Positions 6,474-10,078 of a stretch of DNA of 10,078 nt are shown here, one piece after another. The position numbers and the translations under genes were made by a program. The notes under the pieces were generated by a model, which saw nothing but the letters and a program-made list of their open reading frames with translations, was not told the origin of the DNA and made no database searches. The DNA comes from Phycisphaerales bacterium (GTDB lineage: Bacteria > Planctomycetota > Phycisphaerae > SM23-33): positions 6,568 to 16,645 of the forward strand of contig PMYM01000034.1 of NCBI GenBank assembly GCA_003171235.1, read 5' to 3'. The number at the start of each line of letters is the position of its first letter. The first letter of the stretch is position 1.

Positions 6474-6508
6474 GCATATATAGCCCCCGACGTAAGTCGG
6501 GGGTTCTT
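6474..6508 (+). repeat. TAGCCCCCG hairpin element inside the minus-strand operon
   Basis: CCCCCGAC (6484-6491) pairs with GTCGGGGG (6496-6503) over a GTAA tetraloop (GNRA class). It is preceded by GCATATATAG and followed by TTCTTGTCTTC. Flanks and outer stem match the terminator at 885-929, with a different inner stem. The pyrimidine tail is on the plus strand, so it would not terminate the minus-strand operon; on that strand it is a hairpin in the mRNA between permease and ATPase. It may tune mRNA decay or translation of the ATPase. Confidence 0.65.
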
Positions 6509-6525
6509 GTCTTCTTGCTTCTTGC

Positions 6526-6564
6526 GCGTGCAACTCGCACTTCGTGCTAAGTTGCACGCCCTAC
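6526..6564 (-). repeat. GTAG-headed REP palindrome with a different stem
   Basis: Read on the minus strand it starts GTAGGGCGTGCAACT two bases after the permease stop codon. The outer arms GCGTGCAACT (6526-6535) and AGTTGCACGC (6550-6559) are a perfect 10-bp inverted repeat; the inner GCAC and GTGC (6537-6540, 6544-6547) close a TTC loop. It shares the GTAGGGC head with the REPs around the RAYT, but the stem sequence is different, so it is either a diverged member or the target of another RAYT. Confidence 0.75.
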
Positions 6565-6566
6565 GT

Positions 6567-7769
6567 TTACTCCAGCGTCAGCGCCTCCACCACGTCGATC
6601 TTCATGGCCTTCCAGGCCGGGTAAATGGCCGCCAGCCCCCCGACCGCCAGGGCCGAGACGGCGGCCACGCCGATCCATCCCCAGGTGATGCGAACCGTCA
6701 GCACCGGGCGGAAGGCCTCGATGCCCATGGCCGCCGGAAAGCTCAGGCCGATGCCCGCGGCCGCTCCCAACGCGGCGATTATCAGCGATTCGCTCAGCAC
6801 CCCTCCCAGGATGAAACGCCGCCTGGCCCCCATTGACTTGAGTATGGCAATCTCCCGCTGCCGCTGGATGACCATCGTGTACAGCGACACCAGGATGAAC
6901 AGGCAGGCCACGGCCAAGGTGATGGCGTTGGCGGTGTCGGTGTAGATATACATGACCCCCAGCATGTCCATCAGCATGCCGCGGTATTGGTCGATGGTTA
7001 TGCCGGTCAGGTTGCGGCGCGGGCGCAGGGCCTCCAGGGCCGCCTGGCTGGCCACGCCGTCCTTGAGCTTGACGAAGAACATGGTGTAGCGGTCAAGCTC
7101 GCCTAGCCACTGGGCCGTGGCCCGGGGAATGAAGGCCCGGGCCAGGCCGCCTTCCTGCATGACGCCCACGACGGTGAAATCCCGCCCCAGGACGTGAACC
7201 TTATCGCCGGTCTTCAAGCGGGCGTCGCGGGCCAGGCGGCGGTCGATCACCATCTCCAGGCCGCCGTTGCCGGCCAGTTCCTCGTCGCTGATCTCCAGTA
7301 CGCCCTGGCCGGCCTGCCCGATGCGATGCTGGAGGTAACATTCGCAATTGTTGTCGGGGTCGAAGACCCTGCCTTCCAGAAAACGCCGCCCGCCCGTCAG
7401 GCGCGGCAGGTCCTGGGGGGCGCAGCCGAAGATGTTGTTTGCGCCCGAGCCGATCTTGCCGCGGTGGATGTACACCGGCGCCACGTATTCCACGGCCGGG
7501 TGGCCGGCCACGGCGAGCTGGCGGACCAGTTGGGCGTCTTTCTCCCCCAGGCCTCCGCCGCTGAGGGCGGCGATGTTGTCGCTGGCGTTGGCGGGGAAGA
7601 CCAAGAGGTCGGCATCGACCGCTTCCCAGCGGTCGGCGATCTCGTCCACGCTGCCGCGCGACAGGCCCGAGAGCGTCACCAGCATGCAAATGCCGATGGC
7701 CACACCCAAGGCCGTCAGAGAGCTTCGCAATTTATGATGCCACAGGTTGGCCAGCGGCAAAGGCACCAT
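6567..7769 (-). CDS. ABC transporter permease, MacB/LolC/FtsX type
   Basis: The membrane subunit of a type VII ABC transporter, which couples cytosolic ATP use to work on the periplasmic side (lipoprotein release, or driving an efflux or envelope complex). The 400-residue product has the standard plan: TM1 (about 17-38), a large periplasmic domain of the MacB_PCD type (about 40-278), TM2 (281-303), a cytosolic coupling segment REIAILKSMGARR (305-317), TM3 (325-347) and TM4 (365-386), ending in AIYPAWKAMKIDVVEAL. There is only one permease gene, so it would act as a homodimer, as MacB does, rather than as a LolC/LolE pair. It is the first gene of the four-gene operon, about 38 bases downstream of the inferred transcription start. 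MacA- or TolC-like partners are not in this window, which with the LolA-like gene favours a Lol-like role. Confidence 0.92.
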   Translation of the reverse strand: MVPLPLANLWHHKLRSSLTALGVAIGICMLVTLSGLSRGSVDEIADRWEAVDADLLVFPANASDNIAALSGGGLGEKDAQLVRQLAVAGHPAVEYVAPVYIHRGKIGSGANNIFGCAPQDLPRLTGGRRFLEGRVFDPDNNCECYLQHRIGQAGQGVLEISDEELAGNGGLEMVIDRRLARDARLKTGDKVHVLGRDFTVVGVMQEGGLARAFIPRATAQWLGELDRYTMFFVKLKDGVASQAALEALRPRRNLTGITIDQYRGMLMDMLGVMYIYTDTANAITLAVACLFILVSLYTMVIQRQREIAILKSMGARRRFILGGVLSESLIIAALGAAAGIGLSFPAAMGIEAFRPVLTVRITWGWIGVAAVSALAVGGLAAIYPAWKAMKIDVVEALTLE

Positions 7770-7814
7770 TTCCCAGCACTCCAGCCGCGGGCAAAACCCG
7801 ACGGCAAGAAAAGG

Positions 7815-7843
7815 ATTCTAGAGATGCCTGGAGGGAATTTCAA
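7815..7843 (-). promoter_or_regulatory. Sigma-70-type promoter of the permease operon
   Basis: On the minus strand, TTGAAA (7843-7838), a 17-bp spacer and TAGAAT (7820-7815) match the consensus at five of six bases in each box. Transcription would start near 7807, leaving a leader of about 38 bases before the permease ATG at 7769. It is the best promoter-like sequence in the window and sits where an operon promoter is needed. A family-2 palindrome begins 13 bp upstream of the -35 box. Confidence 0.6.
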
Positions 7844-7855
7844 AGACTCCCCGCC

Positions 7856-7893
7856 GGGTGGCATGGCAGCCGCGGTCTTTTGCGGCGGCCATG
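7856..7893 (+). repeat. GGGTGGCATGG palindrome, left copy (second REP family)
   Basis: It begins GGGTGGCATGG and forms a 12-bp stem with one mismatch: 7862-7873 with 7882-7893, closing a loop of GGTCTTTT. With the inverted copy at 7958-7993 it makes a 138-bp pair whose heads lie at the outer ends, the same plan as the GTAG composites but with an unrelated sequence. It lies in the 315-bp gap between the divergent permease operon and the exported-protein gene; no gene is seen there. Confidence 0.7.
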
Positions 7894-7957
7894 AAGAACC
7901 TTGGCAACCCTGATGCATGTCCAAAAGGTAAGAGCCTCTCCCTGCCGGAAGGCTAAA

Positions 7958-7993
7958 CATGGTCACGCGAAAAGCAGCGTGACCATGCCACCC
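7958..7993 (-). repeat. GGGTGGCATGG palindrome, right copy, inverted
   Basis: Read on the minus strand it begins GGGTGGCATGGTCACGC. The stem is a perfect 11 bp (CATGGTCACGC at 7958-7968 with GCGTGACCATG at 7977-7987) and the loop contains CTTTT on the minus strand, as does the loop of the left copy. The two stems share only the base of the stem (CATGG/CCATG), so head and loop are conserved while the middle of the stem is not. Confidence 0.72.
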
Positions 7994-8027
7994 GCCAGTG
8001 GACAGCAAGAGGACTGTTTTCATACCA

Positions 8028-8067
8028 GGCTACAGGCTACTCATTGTCTTGACCGCTGGCTACTCAT
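8028..8067 (+). repeat. GGCTAC direct repeats upstream of the exported-protein gene
   Basis: GGCTAC occurs at 8028, 8035 and 8058; the last two extend to a perfect 10-bp repeat GGCTACTCAT (8035-8044 and 8058-8067), 23 bp apart. They lie within 60 bp of the start at 8085. Spacing near two helical turns could suit a regulator, but no convincing promoter was found here to anchor that idea. Confidence 0.35.
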
Positions 8068-8084
8068 CCCGCCTGACAGGTATC

Positions 8085-10078
8085 ATGGCGGCGATGGTCT
8101 CATTCAAAAGAACTGTGTTCCTTGTGGCGGCGGCCCTGCCGCTGCTGCTGTGGGCGGCGGAGCTTTTCGCCCAGGAAGGCTGGTGGAACTACACCTGGCC
8201 CTACCGGCGCGAGCTGACGGTCGCGGACGTGCCCCAGACCGGGCTGGAGGGCGACGAGATCGGCGTGGCCACCATGCCCACCGGCGGTCTGACCAAACCC
8301 GACGCCTCCGACCTGGTGGTGGTGGCCTCCGGCGGAACGGTAGTGCCTCACCGCGTGCTGATGGTAGGCCCGGGCGACCGGGTGCGATTTGCCTTCGCCC
8401 TCAAAAGCCCCATCACCCACTACGCCGCCTACTTCGGCAACGCCGATCCGCCCAAGCCCGCCCCCCAACTGCAGATCAAACGCGGCGTGCTGCAGGAGAC
8501 CTGGGAATACAAGGCCGGCGGGGTGCGGACGCTACAGCAGGCCAGGCTCACTCTGGAAAAGCCGGGCGAGTTGATCGGGCGCGACTTCCGCCCCCAGGTT
8601 TTCCAGGGGCTCAACCCCTTCGGCCCGCAGGACAAGATCTGCACCCGCTACACCGCCTACCTGAACTGCACCAAGGAGGGCGAATACACCTTCTCCACCA
8701 GCAGCCAGGACGCCAGCTTCGTGGTCGTGGACGGCAACGAGGTGGTCGACAACGGGGGCATTCATCCGCCGCAGCGCCGGGCGGTGCGCAGCGGAACCGC
8801 CGCGCTCAAGAAAGGCCTGCACGAGGTGGTGGTGTATCACATCAGCGGCGGGGGCGACCCGGTTATCACCCTGGCATGGCAGGAGCCGGGGGGCAACGGA
8901 TTCAAGGCCATCCCCCCGGAGGCCTTCACGCCCGTCCGCCAGGGGCGCTGCGGCCTGACCGAGGCCTACGGCAAGACCACCCACGCCGACTTCCTGCCGG
9001 TTCAGGCGGGCGAGTCCTTCGTGAACAACCGCTATTACCAGCGATACAGCTTCGAGGCCCTCATCAGGCAGAATGGCTCCTCCAAGCCGGATATCAAGTG
9101 GGACTTCGGCGACGGCCAGACGTCATCCGCCGCCAAGATCGACCACGTCTTCCTGCACGACGGCCCCTTCAAGGTGACGCTGACGGTGCAGGCCGCCGGC
9201 GAGACGGTGGCGCGGGCAAACACCCTTTACGTCACGCGCCCCTGGGCCAAGGTCGCGCAGAATGAGCTGGACAACCCCGCCGACCAGGCAAAGCTCATCG
9301 CCGCCTATGACTTTTCCGCCGCCTCGCCGGCCGACCTGGGCGCCGCCATCGACATCTTCAACCGCTGCAACCAGCCGGCCCCGCTGCTGCGGGCGGGGGA
9401 GGCGCTGCTGAAGCAAAAGACCGCCCCGCCGGCCGTGCTGCGCGACGTGGCGCCCGTCTATGCCAAGGCCCTGGCCCGCCAGGGGGGCGATCCGGGCAAG
9501 GCCGTCGAGGCCCTCTCCCGGGCGGCGGCCATGACCGACGCCCCCATCGTGGCCTCGCAACTGACGCTGCAGGCCGGGCAGACTGCCCTTCAGGCCGGCC
9601 AGGTTGACAAGGCCCTTGGCTTCTTTGACGAGGTGCTACGAAAATTCTCCGCCACCAGCACGCCGTTCATTCTCCAGCAGGCCCACGGCGGCAGGGGGGG
9701 CGTTTTCCGCGCCCGCGGGGAATACGAAAGGGCCAAGGCCGAGTACCTGCAGGCCGCCCTGGCCGGCGGCGACCTGGAGAAGCAGTCGGTTCGCAAGGGC
9801 GACCTCGCCCGGCACGCCGAGGACTACATCCGCACCCAGGCCTACGAAGACGCCGCCGACGCCCTGCAAAGCTGGGCGGAGGAGTTTCCCCTGGACCTGT
9901 TGGAGGGCTACTGGAGCCTGCTTAAGGTCAAGCTGGCCCTGGCGCAGAAACAACCCTCCGCCGCGGCGGCAGAGGCCGAAATCCTCGTCAAGGTCAACCC
10001 CGCCAGCAACTACGCGCCCGAACTGCTGATGCTCTGGGCCCAGGCCTGCGAGGCAATGGGCCAGCCCGGCCAGGCGCG
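8085..10078 (+). CDS. Large exported PA14-like / PKD / TPR-like protein (3' end outside window)
   Basis: An open frame of 664 codons without stop runs to the window edge. Residues 1-30 form a signal peptide (hydrophobic core around VFLVAAALPLLLWAA, cut near FAQE), so the protein is exported. The N-terminal part (about 30-165) begins WWNYTWPYRRELTV, like DUF2341-type domains. A PA14-like segment follows (about 185-290: TRYTAYLNCTKEGEYTF, SSQDASFVVVDGNEVVD, GLHEVVVYH), then a PKD domain with WDFGDG at 339-344 (about 315-385). From about 410 on it is alanine-rich and helical with TPR-like units (for example ALQAGQVDKALGFFDEVLRKF and RARGEYERAKAEYLQAAL, each cut to its core). Domain content suggests a surface or periplasmic carbohydrate- or protein-binding scaffold. 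ATG 8085 is preferred because ACAGG lies 4 bp before it; ATG 8094 is the alternative. Confidence 0.85.
   Translation, partial: MAAMVSFKRTVFLVAAALPLLLWAAELFAQEGWWNYTWPYRRELTVADVPQTGLEGDEIGVATMPTGGLTKPDASDLVVVASGGTVVPHRVLMVGPGDRVRFAFALKSPITHYAAYFGNADPPKPAPQLQIKRGVLQETWEYKAGGVRTLQQARLTLEKPGELIGRDFRPQVFQGLNPFGPQDKICTRYTAYLNCTKEGEYTFSTSSQDASFVVVDGNEVVDNGGIHPPQRRAVRSGTAALKKGLHEVVVYHISGGGDPVITLAWQEPGGNGFKAIPPEAFTPVRQGRCGLTEAYGKTTHADFLPVQAGESFVNNRYYQRYSFEALIRQNGSSKPDIKWDFGDGQTSSAAKIDHVFLHDGPFKVTLTVQAAGETVARANTLYVTRPWAKVAQNELDNPADQAKLIAAYDFSAASPADLGAAIDIFNRCNQPAPLLRAGEALLKQKTAPPAVLRDVAPVYAKALARQGGDPGKAVEALSRAAAMTDAPIVASQLTLQAGQTALQAGQVDKALGFFDEVLRKFSATSTPFILQQAHGGRGGVFRARGEYERAKAEYLQAALAGGDLEKQSVRKGDLARHAEDYIRTQAYEDAADALQSWAEEFPLDLLEGYWSLLKVKLALAQKQPSAAAAEAEILVKVNPASNYAPELLMLWAQACEAMGQPGQA

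Noticed and set aside
6484..6510. Intrinsic terminator of the permease gene
   Set aside because: The T-rich tail lies on the plus strand; read on the minus strand the hairpin is followed by CTATATATG, with no U run, so it would not end the operon transcript.
7715..8023. Minus-strand open frame of 102 codons extending the permease region upstream
   Set aside because: It crosses both family-2 hairpins and the promoter boxes, and no protein features are visible; the gap is better read as regulatory and repeat DNA.
7901..9265. Plus-strand open frame of 454 codons overlapping the exported-protein gene
   Set aside because: Its product is low-complexity Arg/Gly/Pro-rich and it is out of frame with the 664-codon frame starting at 8085, which has a signal peptide and PKD motif.

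Overview
The window looks like chromosomal DNA from a GC-rich planctomycete-type bacterium, probably from an environmental or metagenome-assembled genome. This is an inference from the high GC content, the RNase Y, the LolA-like protein next to a MacB/LolCDE-type exporter, a large exported PA14/PKD/TPR protein, and the many RAYT-type palindromes between genes. I saw no rRNA, tRNA or CRISPR array.

Layout. 1-840 (+) is the C-terminal half of RNase Y, cut by the window edge. It is followed by short AGTGCG-type repeats and a strong intrinsic terminator. 1173-2726 (+) is a membrane processive family-2 glycosyltransferase (CslA/BcsA-like). 2792-3364 (+) is a REP-associated tyrosine transposase (RAYT) with its GTAG-headed palindromes on both sides. 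3483-4025 (+) is a small lipoprotein of unknown function with much lower GC, lying between two direct copies of a 119-bp composite palindrome. A four-gene minus-strand operon follows (7769 down to 4159): MacB/LolC-type permease, ABC ATPase, VTT/DedA-like membrane protein and LolA-like periplasmic protein. Its promoter is well formed (TTGAAA, 17 bp, TAGAAT). 8085-10078 (+) is the start of a large exported protein, divergent from the operon and open at the window end.

How the parts relate. The operon genes overlap by 4 to 29 bp, except for the permease-ATPase gap, which holds two hairpin elements. Together they suggest an envelope export or lipoprotein-trafficking unit in which the LolA-like protein takes cargo from the ABC transporter. 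That role is inferred, not shown. The most notable feature is the density of palindromic elements. At least three families are present: GTAG-headed, GGGTGGCATGG-headed, and TAGCCCCCG hairpins. The GTAG family repeatedly begins on the stop codon of a gene, one RAYT reading frame ends inside its own element, and two stems differ by a compensated base-pair change.
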